From Oceanibaculum pacificum (GTDB lineage Bacteria > Pseudomonadota > Alphaproteobacteria > Oceanibaculales > Oceanibaculaceae): a DNA stretch of 40,393 bases. The stretch spans positions 1 to 40,393 of the forward strand of contig NZ_LPXN01000106.1 in the NCBI RefSeq assembly GCF_001618175.1, read 5' to 3'. The notes under the pieces were generated by a model. That model was given only the letters and a program-made list of their open reading frames with translations, did no database searches and had not been told where the DNA came from. The translations under genes and the position numbers were made by a program. This document shows positions 1 to 8,734 of the stretch, in pieces (the first letter of the stretch is position 1; each line of letters opens with the position of its first letter).

Positions 1-22
1 GCGCAGCGCCGTCTCGAAGGAC
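1..22 (-). repeat. Partial palindromic intergenic repeat (CCTTCGAGAC family), cut by window edge
   Basis: Read on the minus strand, these bases begin with CCTTCGAGACGGC, which matches the start of the element that closes the window near 40351. The centre of such elements is a variable palindrome and the far half lies outside the window. The rest of the segment up to the SRP RNA gene shows nothing I recognise as coding. Confidence 0.45.
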
Positions 23-57
23 ACGGAGGGAAAGACGGGGAAGATCGGGGGAAATAA

Positions 58-156
58 GGAGACTGGCAGCGACCCGAAGCGAAACTCGTTACGGCTGCTT
101 CCTTCCGGATCTGACCGGGTTGGCGAGGACTCCGTCCGCGCCAGCCTCCCGGCCCC
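58..156 (-). ncRNA. ffs: Signal recognition particle RNA, small bacterial type (4.5S RNA)
   Basis: This is the RNA scaffold of the signal recognition particle, which binds Ffh and targets nascent membrane proteins to the FtsY receptor. The minus strand carries the universally conserved domain IV apical loop, GGTCAGATCCGGAAGGAAGC, at about 116-97. The flanking arms pair: GGGAGGCTGGC at about 150-140 with GCCAGTCTCC at about 67-58. This gives the usual single long hairpin of roughly 100 nt. The exact ends are inferred from this pairing. No strong T-tract follows the 3' end. The gene diverges from nudC. Confidence 0.93.
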
Positions 157-262
157 TATATCGCGCAGCGGGCCGTCCAGCGCAAGGCCCTCTGGCGTCG
201 CAAGGCGATTGAGCTATGCTCCTTGGCATAAGAACAATCGCGACACGCCCGGGAAACCCCTC

Positions 263-1177
263 ATGCCGAAAATGAATTTCTACGCCTATGGCGGGCTCGA
301 CCGCGCGGCGGCGCTGCGCCAGCAGGAGGAATGGCTGGAGCGCAGCCTGATGGAGCCGGAAACCCGGCTGGTGCCGATCTGGCGCAGCCGCAATCTGGTG
401 GCCGAGGGCGAGGAGCCGAAGGCCGTGCTGCTGGAGCCGGGCGCCGCGCGCGGGCTGATCGACGGCAAGCGGCACACCGCGCTGCTCGGCATCCAGGACG
501 GCGTGACCTATGTCGCCGTCGATGTCTCCGATCTGGAGGAGGCGGACGCCCAGCAGCAATTCGCCCCCCTGGGGGCCTTCGCCGACCTCCGCAGCGTCGG
601 GCCGTTGCTGGCGCGCCGGGAAGGCTCTCTGCTGGCTTATGCGCGCGGGCTGATGTACTGGCAGCTCCGCCACCGCTTCTGCGGACTGTGCGGATCGCCG
701 ACCCTGGCGAAGAAGGCTGGCCATGTGCTGAAATGCAGCAATCCCGACTGCGCCACCGAGCATTTCCCGCGCACCGACCCGGCGGTCATCATGCTGGTGG
801 AGGATGGCGAGCGCGCCCTGCTGGGCCGCGCCCCGCGCTTCGCCGACGGCATGTACTCCACCCTGGCTGGCTTCGTCGAGCCGGGCGAAAGCCTGGAGGA
901 GGCCGTGGCCCGCGAGGTGGAGGAGGAGACCGGGGTGAAGGTCTCGGACGTGCGCTACCACTCCTCCCAGCCCTGGCCGTTCCCGTCCTCGATCATGCTG
1001 GGCTTCTATGCGCGGGCGGAGAGCACCGCCATTACCGTCGACCCTGAGGAATTGGTCGACGCCGCCTGGTTCACCCGCGCCGAGATGCGCGATTTCGAGA
1101 ATGTCGGCAAACGCCTGCCGCGCCCCGATTCCATCGCCCGCCGCCTGATCGAGGATTGGATCGACGGGACGGCGTGA
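263..1177 (+). CDS. nudC: NAD(H) diphosphatase NudC (Nudix hydrolase with zinc ribbon)
   Basis: It hydrolyses NADH/NAD+ to NMN(H) and AMP, and in studied relatives removes NAD caps from RNA. The 304-residue protein has a zinc ribbon with C140, C143, C158 and C163. A complete Nudix box spans about residues 203-225 (GFVEPGES start, REVEEETG core). The NudC-specific motif SQPWPFPSS follows at 235-243. An in-frame TTG at 209 would add 18 residues but runs into the divergent ffs promoter region, so I prefer ATG 263; ATG 272 is also possible. No strong Shine-Dalgarno sequence is seen. The gene stands alone between ffs and a palindromic repeat, so it is probably monocistronic. Confidence 0.95.
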   Translation: MPKMNFYAYGGLDRAAALRQQEEWLERSLMEPETRLVPIWRSRNLVAEGEEPKAVLLEPGAARGLIDGKRHTALLGIQDGVTYVAVDVSDLEEADAQQQFAPLGAFADLRSVGPLLARREGSLLAYARGLMYWQLRHRFCGLCGSPTLAKKAGHVLKCSNPDCATEHFPRTDPAVIMLVEDGERALLGRAPRFADGMYSTLAGFVEPGESLEEAVAREVEEETGVKVSDVRYHSSQPWPFPSSIMLGFYARAESTAITVDPEELVDAAWFTRAEMRDFENVGKRLPRPDSIARRLIEDWIDGTA

Positions 1178-1197
1178 GGGTGAGCGCCTTCCCTTAA

Positions 1198-1230
1198 TGT
1201 CATGCCCGGGCTTGACCCGGGCATCCAGGG
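1198..1230. repeat. Palindromic intergenic repeat (GTCATGCCCGGG family)
   Basis: The sequence has the form GTCATGCCCGGG-CTTG-ACCCGGGCATCC, a short hairpin with CCCGGG arms. It lies between the convergent nudC and pheA genes. Related copies occur at 21298-21546. Elements of this form are common between genes in alphaproteobacterial genomes. It may double as a weak bidirectional terminator. Confidence 0.75.
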
Positions 1231-1279
1231 CAGCCTGCCAGGCCGGTGCGGCTGGATTGGAAAAATATCCCTTAAAGCC

Positions 1280-2149
1280 TCAAGCCCCGTTCTGCTTGGC
1301 GATCACGCGGTAGGGGTGCGCGGGATAGGTGCCGAGGATTTTCACCGCGCCCTGGGGGCAGAAGAATTTCAGCTCGTCGAGGGCGAGCTGCATCAGGTGA
1401 TCCTCGGGGTGGCCTTCGGCGTCGACGTAGAATTGCGCCGCCTCGAAGGAGCCGCCGACCATGTAGCTTTCCAGCTTGGTCAGATTGATGCCGTTGGTGG
1501 CGAAACCGCCCAGCGCCTTGTACAGCGCGGCCGGCACGCTGCGCACGGCGAACACGATGGTGGTGACCATCGTGCCGGAATCGGCGAGCGGCACGATGCC
1601 GTCGCGCGCCATGATCAGGAAGCGCGTGGTGTTGTGCTCGGCATCCTCGACATTGCGGCGCAGGATGTCGAGATCGTAAATCTCCGCGGCCAGCGGGGAG
1701 GCCAGCGCGCCGCATTCCGGGTCGCCCAAATCGGCCAGCTCGGCGGCGGCCCCGGCGGTATCGGTGCTGGCGACGGCTTGCAGCTTCAACTCGCGGATCA
1801 GCTTGCGGCATTGCGCCAGCGCCATGGAATGGCTGCGCACCCGTTTCAGGCTTTCGATCCTGGTGCCCTTGGGGGCCAGCAGCGCCAGCTCAATGCGCTG
1901 GAAATGCTCGCCGATGATGTGCAGGCCGGATTCCGGCAGCAGATGGTGAATATCCGCCACCCGGCCGGCGACCGAATTCTCCACCGGCACCATCGCCAAC
2001 GCGGCGTCGCCCTGCTTCACCGCGTCCAGCATCTCCTCGAAGCTGGGGCAGGGCAGCACCGTCATCTCCGGCTTCGCGGCCTTGCAGGCCATGTGGGAGA
2101 AAGCGCCGAGGACGCCCTGGAAGGCGATGGTGTTTTTCGGGTCGGACAT
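1280..2149 (-). CDS. pheA: Prephenate dehydratase
   Basis: It converts prephenate to phenylpyruvate in phenylalanine biosynthesis. This is a stand-alone 289-residue dehydratase without a chorismate mutase domain. The catalytic domain fills roughly residues 1-190, with the signature TTRF at 174-177. A C-terminal ACT domain follows, the usual site of phenylalanine feedback. The canonical ACT motif ESRP reads ESYM here (LTKLESYMVGG), a form I associate with alphaproteobacterial members. The open frame extends upstream, but that part is a shadow of kdsB. ATG 2149 fits the family start (MSDPKNTIAFQG) and lies 7 bp after the kdsB stop, so the two genes are probably co-transcribed. Confidence 0.96.
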   Translation of the reverse strand: MSDPKNTIAFQGVLGAFSHMACKAAKPEMTVLPCPSFEEMLDAVKQGDAALAMVPVENSVAGRVADIHHLLPESGLHIIGEHFQRIELALLAPKGTRIESLKRVRSHSMALAQCRKLIRELKLQAVASTDTAGAAAELADLGDPECGALASPLAAEIYDLDILRRNVEDAEHNTTRFLIMARDGIVPLADSGTMVTTIVFAVRSVPAALYKALGGFATNGINLTKLESYMVGGSFEAAQFYVDAEGHPEDHLMQLALDELKFFCPQGAVKILGTYPAHPYRVIAKQNGA

Positions 2150-2156
2150 GGGGGCT

Positions 2157-2903
2157 CTATTCACTGGAGGGGGCAAGGATGCGCCGCGCCCGTTCGAGGT
2201 CGGCCGGAGTATCGACGCCGAGCGGAACCGTGTCAACGCGAGCCACGGCGATGCGCATGCCGGCCTCCAGCGCGCGCAACTGCTCCAGCTTCTCGCGCTG
2301 CTCCAGCGGGCTCGGCGGCAGGGCGACAAAACGCTCAAGCGCCGAGCGGCGATAAGCGTAGAGGCCGATATGGTGGAACAGTTCGCCCTCGCCCCAGGGC
2401 GCCGTGGCGCGGGTGAAATAGAGCGCGCGGCCGACGGCGCCATCGTCGTTCCAGGCGACCACCGGCTTCACCACCTGGCTGGCCGTGCGCTCCTCCTCGA
2501 TGCGGATGGGAGCGGCCAGCGTGCCGATATCGACCGAGGGATCGGCCAGCAGGTCGAACGCCGCCGTCACGATGGCCGGGTCGAGCGTCGGCAGATCGCC
2601 CTGCACATTCACGATCACGTCGAACGCGCCGCCGGGGTCGATGCGGCCCAGCGCCTCCCAGATCCGGTCGGACCCGCTGGGGTGGTCCGGATCGGTCAGC
2701 ACCGCCTTGCCGCCCGCCGCCTCCACCGCCGCGACCACCGCCGGCTCCGACGCCGCGACATAGACCGGGCCGATGCCGGCATCCATCGCCCGGCGCCAGA
2801 CATGGGCGATCATCGGGGCGCCGTGAATATCCGCCAGCGGCTTGCCGGGCAGGCGGGTGGAGGCCATGCGGGCCGGGATCAGAACGACAGGGCTGGCGGG
2901 CAT
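2157..2903 (-). CDS. kdsB: 3-deoxy-manno-octulosonate cytidylyltransferase (CMP-KDO synthetase)
   Basis: It activates KDO with CTP to CMP-KDO, the donor for lipopolysaccharide inner-core assembly, so the cell is expected to make LPS. The 248-residue protein starts [20 protein letters not shown], with the family's IPAR.[10 protein letters not shown] nucleotide-binding motif near residues 9-21. The conserved MIAHV and VNVQGDLP segments follow. Two starts are possible, ATG 2918 and ATG 2903. I chose 2903 because GAGGA lies just upstream and the protein then begins where the family does. It is the first gene of a probable kdsB-pheA operon. Confidence 0.95.
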   Translation of the reverse strand: MPASPVVLIPARMASTRLPGKPLADIHGAPMIAHVWRRAMDAGIGPVYVAASEPAVVAAVEAAGGKAVLTDPDHPSGSDRIWEALGRIDPGGAFDVIVNVQGDLPTLDPAIVTAAFDLLADPSVDIGTLAAPIRIEEERTASQVVKPVVAWNDDGAVGRALYFTRATAPWGEGELFHHIGLYAYRRSALERFVALPPSPLEQREKLEQLRALEAGMRIAVARVDTVPLGVDTPADLERARRILAPSSE

Positions 2904-3005
2904 GATTCCTCGATCCATGAGCAGGCAGCGACACGAATTGCGACAGAATGCCGCATAAATTTCACCGGCTTAGCGACGGTTTTGCGTCCCATCCTCGGCA
3001 AAAGA

Positions 3006-3015
3006 CGATATATCG
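3006..3015. promoter_or_regulatory. CGATATATCG palindrome in the kdsB/cycM divergent region
   Basis: A perfect 10-bp palindrome lies in the 240-bp gap between divergent kdsB and cycM. It overlaps a possible -10 element for cycM (TTGCGT at 2982-2987 as -35, loose spacing). A run of seven T residues follows at 3064-3070, after a weak GCCGC/GCGGC stem. The assignment as operator or promoter is inference. Confidence 0.3.
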
Positions 3016-3143
3016 GACACCGAATTGCCGAAAGCTCGCCGCCTTGGCGCGACGGGCAGCGGCTTTTTTTGGACAGGACCGGCGGAAACCACTAATCTCC
3101 GCCGCCTGAGAAAAGCAATACGGGACTTGCACGAGGGCTCCCC

Positions 3144-3683
3144 ATGTCGACGTTCGAGTTGAACAAGATCGCAGCAGGCATCCTTCTGGGCGCCCTTCTG
3201 TTCATGGTTACCGGGACCGTGGGCCATATGCTGGTGTCGCCGAAGCAGCTGCAGGAAAACGCCTATAAGGTGGATGTTCCCGAAGAGGAGACCGCGACCG
3301 CCGCGGCGCCGCAGGAAGTGAAGTGGCCGGAGCCGATCGCCCCGCTGCTCGCCTCCGCCGACGCCAAGGCCGGCGAAGGCCTGGTCAAGCGCTGCGCCGC
3401 CTGCCACAGCTTCGACAAGGGCGGCCCGAACAAGGTGGGCCCGAACCTGTACAGCATCGTGAATGCCAGCAAGGCGCATCTGGACGGCTTCGCCTACTCG
3501 CCGGCGCTGGCCGAGGCCGAGGGCGACTGGAATTACGAGAGCCTGTCCAAGTTCATCTACAGCCCGAAGGATTACGTGCCGGGCACCAAGATGAACTTCG
3601 CCGGCCTGAAGAAGGACGAGGACCGGGCGAATCTGATCGCCTATCTGCGCAGCCTCGCCGACAGCCCCGCGCCGCTGCCGTAA
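3144..3683 (+). CDS. cycM: Membrane-anchored c-type cytochrome (CycM / cytochrome c552 family)
   Basis: It is an electron carrier held at the periplasmic face of the membrane; relatives pass electrons from the bc1 complex to terminal oxidases. The 179-residue protein has an uncleaved N-terminal membrane segment (about residues 9-30), a flexible acidic and alanine-rich linker (about 45-60) and a class I cytochrome c domain. Heme attaches at CAACH (C84, C87, H88), and M150 in PGTKMNFAG is the expected sixth ligand. A GAGGGC sequence precedes ATG 3144. The phosphatase gene follows 14 bp downstream, so co-transcription is likely. It matches the CycM-type cytochromes widespread in alphaproteobacteria. 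Confidence 0.93.
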   Translation: MSTFELNKIAAGILLGALLFMVTGTVGHMLVSPKQLQENAYKVDVPEEETATAAAPQEVKWPEPIAPLLASADAKAGEGLVKRCAACHSFDKGGPNKVGPNLYSIVNASKAHLDGFAYSPALAEAEGDWNYESLSKFIYSPKDYVPGTKMNFAGLKKDEDRANLIAYLRSLADSPAPLP

Positions 3684-3697
3684 TCGCCGCCATTCCG

Positions 3698-4483
3698 GTG
3701 AGCGAGACCTGCCCTGCCGAACTGATCCGCTTCGCCGGCCTGCTGGCCGACGAGGCGGGAACGGTGGCCCAGCGCTATTTCCGCAGCGGCGTTCTGGCCG
3801 AGGACAAGGCCGACGAAAGCCCGGTCACGATCGCCGACCGCACCGCGGAAGCGGTGATGCGCGAGCGGATCGAGAAGGAATTCCCCGAACACGGCATCAT
3901 AGGCGAGGAGCACGGCACCGTGCGCCGTGACGCCGACTGGGTCTGGGTGCTCGACCCGATCGACGGCACCAAGGCCTTCATCACCGGCAAGCCGCTGTTC
4001 GGCACGCTGATCGGGCTGCTGCACAAGAACCGGCCGATCCTGGGCGTCATCAACCAGCCGATCATCCATGACCGCTGGATCGGCGCGGCCGGCCACCCGA
4101 CGACGCTGAACGACATCCCCGCCCGCACCCGCCGGGTCGATGGCGGACTGGCCCAGGCGATCCTGCAGACCACCTCGCCCGACATGTTCAAGGGCGACAA
4201 ATACGGCCAGTTCAACCGCGTGGTCGGGGCGACCAAATTCACCCATTGGGGCGGCGACTGCTATGGCTTCGGCCTGCTGGCGGCAGGCTTCATCGACCTC
4301 GCCATCGAATCCTCGCTCCAGCTCTATGATTGGGTCGCCCTGGCCCCGGTGATCGAGAATGCCGGCGGCATCATCACCGATTGGCAGGGCCGGCCGCTGG
4401 AAGTGCGCGAAGGCAGCTTCGACGTCATCGCCTGCGGCGACCGCGCCCTGCTCGACCCTGTCGTCGCGCTGCTGAACGGCTGA
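3698..4483 (+). CDS. hisN: Histidinol-phosphatase, inositol-monophosphatase fold (HisN type)
   Basis: This Mg-dependent phosphatase of the IMPase superfamily probably dephosphorylates histidinol phosphate in histidine synthesis. In 261 residues it has the metal-binding GEEHG at 69-73, DPIDGT at 86-91 and a late YDWVALAPVIENAGG block equivalent to the family's WD-x-A...AGG motif. The stretch after DPIDGT (KAFITGKPLFGTLIGL) is typical of the HisN subgroup. GTG 3698 is chosen because upstream sequence belongs to cycM in another frame; no strong Shine-Dalgarno is present. A plain inositol-1-monophosphatase or 3'(2'),5'-bisphosphate nucleotidase role cannot be excluded. Confidence 0.85.
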   Translation: MSETCPAELIRFAGLLADEAGTVAQRYFRSGVLAEDKADESPVTIADRTAEAVMRERIEKEFPEHGIIGEEHGTVRRDADWVWVLDPIDGTKAFITGKPLFGTLIGLLHKNRPILGVINQPIIHDRWIGAAGHPTTLNDIPARTRRVDGGLAQAILQTTSPDMFKGDKYGQFNRVVGATKFTHWGGDCYGFGLLAAGFIDLAIESSLQLYDWVALAPVIENAGGIITDWQGRPLEVREGSFDVIACGDRALLDPVVALLNG

Positions 4484-4506
4484 CGTCCCTCCCTTTGCCG
4501 CCGCAT

Positions 4507-4540
4507 CCCTTCGAGACCTCTCGACGAAAGGGGCGGCTGT
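4507..4540. repeat. Possible remnant of the CCCTTCGAGAC repeat
   Basis: The core TCCCTTCGAGAC matches the repeat at 40351, but the second half is not recognisable. CCCTTCG and the later CGAAAGGG could still pair as a weak hairpin after hisN. The remaining 4541-4683 gap holds an AT-rich stretch (CCATTATATCG near 4619-4629) that may be the yejA promoter. Confidence 0.3.
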
Positions 4541-4683
4541 CGCCACCCTTTCCGTTTCGTTAAATCCGGTTAATTCGGCGAGTTAGTACGAAGCGGCTCC
4601 TTTATCCCCGCCGATCTGCCATTATATCGCCCTGAGGCTGAGCTAGTCGGAACGGAACAACGACAAGGGAGCGTCGGGAACGC

Positions 4684-6510
4684 ATGCGGATCTTCGCCAT
4701 CCTCCTCTCCGCCCTGGCTTGTGGAATGCCACTGGCCAGCCAGGCCCAGACAGAAACCAGCCACGCGCTGGTGCTTCACGGCGAACCGAAATACGGGCTC
4801 GACTTCAAGCATTTCGATTATGTGAACCCGGACGCGCCGAAGGGCGGCCAGGTCACCATGGCGACCATCGGCACCTATGACAGCCTGAATCCCTTCATCC
4901 TGCGCGGCGTGCCCGCCGCCGGCCTGGCGCTGACCTTCGACACGCTGCTGACCGGCAGCAGCGACGAGGCCTTCGCCGAATATGGCCTGCTGGCCGAGAG
5001 CATCGAGCTGCCGGCGGACCGCAAATGGGTCGCCTTCACCCTGCGCCCGGAAGCCCGCTTCCATGACGGCAAGCCGGTCACCGCCGCCGATGTGGTCTGG
5101 ACCTTCGAGACGCTGAAGGCCAAGGGCGCGCCCTTCTACCGCGCCTATTATGCGGATGTGCTGAAAGCCGAGGCGCTGGGCGAGCGGCAGGTCAAATTCA
5201 CCTTCGGCGAGGCGGTGAATATGGAGCTGCCGCTGATCATCGGGCAGATGCCGGTGCTGCCGAAGCATTATTTCGAGGGCAAGGAATTCGATCGCGGCGC
5301 GCTGGAGCCCATCACCGGCAGCGGCCCCTACAAGGTGGCGAGCGTCGAGGCCGGCCGCGCCATCACCTATGAGCGGGTGGCGGATTATTGGGGCAAGGAT
5401 CTTGGCGTGAACAAGGGCCGCAATAATTTCGGCACCCTCCGCTTCGATTATTACCGCGACGCCGCCGTGGTGATCGAGGCGCTGAAGGCCGGGGCCTACG
5501 ATTTCCGCCAGGAGAACAGCGCCAAGGATTGGGCGACCGCCTATGACTTCCCCGCCCTGCAACAAGGCATGGTGGTGAAGGAGGAAATCGCGCATCAGCT
5601 GCCAACCGGCATGCAGGGTTTCGTGATGAACACCCGGCGGCCGATCTTCCGCGACCCCCGGGTGCGCCAGGCGCTGATCTACGCCTTCGATTTCGAATGG
5701 TCGAACAAGGCGCTGTTCTATGGCGCCTACAAGCGCACCGAGAGCTATTTCTCCAATTCCGAGCTGGCTTCGCGCGGCCTGCCGCAGGGCGAGGAGCTGA
5801 AGATACTGGAACGCTATCGCGGCAAGATTCCCGATCAGGTCTTCACGGCTGAATACAAGGCCCCGACCACCGACGGGTCCGGCAACAACCGCGAGAATCT
5901 GCGCAAGGCGCTGGAGTTGCTGCAGGCCGCCGGCTGGAGCGTGAAGGGCGGCCGCTTGGTGAATTCTGAAGGCCAGCCGCTGGAATTTGAAATCCTGCTC
6001 GACAGCCCGACCTTCGAGCGGATCGCCCTGCCCTACGCCAAGGGGCTGGAGCGGCTGGGCATCCGCGCCAGCGTGCGCACGGTGGACACCGCGCAATACC
6101 AGAATCGGGTGAATGATTACGATTACGACATGATCGTCGGCCTGTGGCCGCAATCCCTGTCGCCGGGCAATGAGCAGCGCGATTTCTGGGGCTCCGACAA
6201 GGGCAAGGAGCCGGGCAGCCGCAATTATGCCGGCATCGACGATCCCGTGGTCGACGAGATGATCGACCTGCTGATCCAGGCCCCCGACCGCGACAGCCTG
6301 ATCGCCCGCACCCGCGCGCTCGACCGGGTTCTGCTGTGGAGCCATTACGTGGTGCCGCACTGGCATTTGCAGGCTTTCCGGACGGTCTATTGGAACAAGT
6401 TCAGCCATCCGGAGATAACGCCGAAATACGCGCTGGGCTTCATCGACACCTGGTGGGTCGATCCGGCCAAGGCGGAGCAGGTGAACGCCTTCCGCCGTCG
6501 CGGCAACTGA
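4684..6510 (+). CDS. yejA: Periplasmic oligopeptide-binding protein, YejA-like
   Basis: This is the solute-binding protein of an ABC importer; in E. coli YejABEF takes up peptides and the peptide-nucleotide antibiotic microcin C. The 608-residue protein begins with a Sec signal peptide (hydrophobic residues 4-18, probable cleavage after SQA at 19-21). The mature start contains [12 protein letters not shown] and [12 protein letters not shown], hallmarks of YejA within the family 5 solute-binding proteins. It heads a compact yejABEF operon, with the permease gene 25 bp downstream. The upstream Shine-Dalgarno is modest (GGGA). The true substrate in this organism is not known from sequence. Confidence 0.94.
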   Translation: MRIFAILLSALACGMPLASQAQTETSHALVLHGEPKYGLDFKHFDYVNPDAPKGGQVTMATIGTYDSLNPFILRGVPAAGLALTFDTLLTGSSDEAFAEYGLLAESIELPADRKWVAFTLRPEARFHDGKPVTAADVVWTFETLKAKGAPFYRAYYADVLKAEALGERQVKFTFGEAVNMELPLIIGQMPVLPKHYFEGKEFDRGALEPITGSGPYKVASVEAGRAITYERVADYWGKDLGVNKGRNNFGTLRFDYYRDAAVVIEALKAGAYDFRQENSAKDWATAYDFPALQQGMVVKEEIAHQLPTGMQGFVMNTRRPIFRDPRVRQALIYAFDFEWSNKALFYGAYKRTESYFSNSELASRGLPQGEELKILERYRGKIPDQVFTAEYKAPTTDGSGNNRENLRKALELLQAAGWSVKGGRLVNSEGQPLEFEILLDSPTFERIALPYAKGLERLGIRASVRTVDTAQYQNRVNDYDYDMIVGLWPQSLSPGNEQRDFWGSDKGKEPGSRNYAGIDDPVVDEMIDLLIQAPDRDSLIARTRALDRVLLWSHYVVPHWHLQAFRTVYWNKFSHPEITPKYALGFIDTWWVDPAKAEQVNAFRRRGN

Positions 6511-6535
6511 CCCAGCCGGCCAGGATAGCCCCCGC

Positions 6536-7645
6536 ATGCTCGCTTACATCGTCCGCCGCCTGCTGCTGATCCTGCCGACGCTGTTCGGCATCATGGTGAT
6601 CAATTTCGCCATCGTGCAGGCCGCGCCCGGCGGGCCGGTCGAGCGGATGATCGCCGAAATCAGGGGCACGGCCGTCGACGCCACGGCGCGCATCACCGGC
6701 GGCCAGAGCGAGCAGGTCCAGGCCGGCCGTAGTTTCGATGCGGCCGGCGGCGACGTGACCAGCCGTTATCGCGGCGCGCGCGGCCTGCCGCCGGAGCTGA
6801 TCCTGGATCTGGAAAAGCAGTTCGGCTTCGACAAGCCGCCGCTGGAACGCTTCGCCCAGATGATCGGCAACTACATCATGTTCGATTTCGGCGAGAGCTT
6901 CTTCCGCAACCAGCGCGTGGTCGACCTGGTGCTGGACAAGATGCCGGTCTCGATCTCGCTGGGGCTGTGGACCACCCTGCTGGTCTATCTGATCTCCATC
7001 CCGCTCGGCATACGCAAGGCGGTGCGCGACGGCAGCGCCTTCGATATCTGGACCTCCGGCGTGGTCATTGTCGGCTACGCCATACCGGGCTTCCTGTTCG
7101 CCATCCTGCTGGTGGTGCTGTTCGCCGGCGGCAGCTTTCTCGACTGGTTCCCGCTGCGCGGCCTGACCAGCAGCAACTGGGCGGATATGAGCTGGCCGGA
7201 CCGCATCGTCGATTATTTCTGGCATCTGGCCCTGCCGATCAGCGCCATGGTCATCGGCGGCTTCGCCAGCCTGACCATGCTGACCAAGAATTCCTTCCTG
7301 GAGGAGATCAACAAGCAGTACGTCATGACCGCCCGCGCCAAGGGGCTGACCGAGAATCGCGTGCTGTACGGCCATGTGTTCCGCAACGCCATGCTGATCG
7401 TCGTGGCCGGCTTTCCCAGCGCCTTCATCGGCGTGCTGTTCACCGGGGCGCTGCTGATCGAGGTGATCTTCTCGCTGGACGGGCTGGGGCTGCTGGGCTT
7501 CGAGGCGGCGATCAACCGCGATTATCCGATCATGTTCGGCACGCTGTATTTCTTCACCCTGCTGGGGCTGCTTCTGAACCTGCTGGGCGACCTGATGTAT
7601 GTCGTCATCGACCCGCGCATCGATTTTGAGAGCCGGGAGGTCTGA
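6536..7645 (+). CDS. yejB: ABC transporter permease, YejB-like
   Basis: It is an inner-membrane permease subunit of the YejABEF importer. In 369 residues there is one N-terminal membrane helix, a periplasmic segment of about 100 residues and then a cluster of about five further helices, as in DppB-type permeases. The cytoplasmic EAA loop that contacts the ATPase reads around [15 protein letters not shown]. The periplasmic part (about residues 35-100) is longer than in Dpp/Opp permeases, as expected for YejB. It is followed by yejE after 3 bp. Confidence 0.94.
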   Translation: MLAYIVRRLLLILPTLFGIMVINFAIVQAAPGGPVERMIAEIRGTAVDATARITGGQSEQVQAGRSFDAAGGDVTSRYRGARGLPPELILDLEKQFGFDKPPLERFAQMIGNYIMFDFGESFFRNQRVVDLVLDKMPVSISLGLWTTLLVYLISIPLGIRKAVRDGSAFDIWTSGVVIVGYAIPGFLFAILLVVLFAGGSFLDWFPLRGLTSSNWADMSWPDRIVDYFWHLALPISAMVIGGFASLTMLTKNSFLEEINKQYVMTARAKGLTENRVLYGHVFRNAMLIVVAGFPSAFIGVLFTGALLIEVIFSLDGLGLLGFEAAINRDYPIMFGTLYFFTLLGLLLNLLGDLMYVVIDPRIDFESREV

Positions 7646-7648
7646 CCG

Positions 7649-8734
7649 GTGACGGATACCGCCTTCGCGGCCGACCCCGAGACGCCGGCCCAGGACCGCT
7701 TTCTGGGCATCGCCATCACGCCGCTGACCCGCCGCCGGCTGGAGAATTTCCGCGCCAACAAGCGCGGATTCTGGTCGCTGTGGATTTTCCTGGTGCTGTT
7801 CGTGCTGTCGCTGTTCGCCGAGCTGATCGCCAACGATAAGCCGATCCTGGTCTATTACGATGGCGGCCTGTACGCGCCGGTGGCCAAGGCCTATCCGGAA
7901 ACCGTCTTTGGCGGCTTCTTCCCGACCGAGGCGGATTATACCGACCCCGCCGTGCAGGAACTGATCCTGGACAAGGGCTGGATGATCTGGCCGCTGATCC
8001 CCTACAGCTACAACACGGTCTCCAGCGACCTGACCGGCCCGGCCCCCTCGCCGCCTGACGGCAACCACTGGCTGGGCACCGACGACCAGGCCCGCGACGT
8101 GCTGGCGCGGCTGATCTACGGCTTCCGCCTGTCGATCCTGTTCGGCCTGACGCTGACCTTCTTCAGCTCGATCATCGGCGTGGCGGCCGGCGCCGTGCAG
8201 GGCTATTTCGGCGGCTGGCTCGACCTGCTGGCGCAGCGCTTCATCGAGATATGGTCCGGCCTGCCGGTGCTCTATCTGCTGATCATCCTGGCCAGCGTGG
8301 TGGAGCCGAATTTCTGGTGGCTGCTGCTGCTGATGCTGTGCTTCTCCTGGATGGCGCTGGTCGGCGTGGTGCGCGCGGAATTCCTGCGCGCCCGCAATTT
8401 CGACTATGTCCGCGCCGCCCGCGCGCTCGGCGTCTCCTCGACAATCATCATGGTCCGCCATGTGCTGCCGAACGCCATGGTGGCGACGCTGACCTTCATG
8501 CCCTTCATCCTGAACTCCTCAATCACCACGCTGACCTCGCTGGATTTCCTGGGCTTCGGCCTGCCGCCCGGCTCCGCCTCGCTGGGCGAGCTGCTGGCCC
8601 AAGGCAAGGCCAACCTGCAGGCGCCCTGGCTCGGCATCACCGGCTTTCTGGTGCTCGCCGTGATGCTCAGCCTGCTGATCTTTGTCGGCGAGGCGGTGCG
8701 CGACGCCTTCGACCCGCGAAAGACGCTGCGATGA
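7649..8734 (+). CDS. yejE: ABC transporter permease, YejE-like
   Basis: This is the second permease subunit, paired with YejB. The 361-residue protein has a cytoplasmic N-terminus with LTRRRLENFRANKRGFWSLW, typical of YejE, one membrane helix, a periplasmic stretch and a C-terminal bundle of about five helices. The EAA loop is visible as YVRAARALGVSSTIIMVRHV. The start is GTG 7649, preceded by GGGAGG inside the yejB 3' end. Its stop overlaps the yejF start as ATGA at 8731-8734, so translation is probably coupled. Confidence 0.94.
   Translation: MTDTAFAADPETPAQDRFLGIAITPLTRRRLENFRANKRGFWSLWIFLVLFVLSLFAELIANDKPILVYYDGGLYAPVAKAYPETVFGGFFPTEADYTDPAVQELILDKGWMIWPLIPYSYNTVSSDLTGPAPSPPDGNHWLGTDDQARDVLARLIYGFRLSILFGLTLTFFSSIIGVAAGAVQGYFGGWLDLLAQRFIEIWSGLPVLYLLIILASVVEPNFWWLLLLMLCFSWMALVGVVRAEFLRARNFDYVRAARALGVSSTIIMVRHVLPNAMVATLTFMPFILNSSITTLTSLDFLGFGLPPGSASLGELLAQGKANLQAPWLGITGFLVLAVMLSLLIFVGEAVRDAFDPRKTLR

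Noticed and set aside
209-262. Upstream TTG start for nudC
   Set aside because: It would overlap the promoter region of divergent ffs; the added residues do not resemble the NudC N-terminus.
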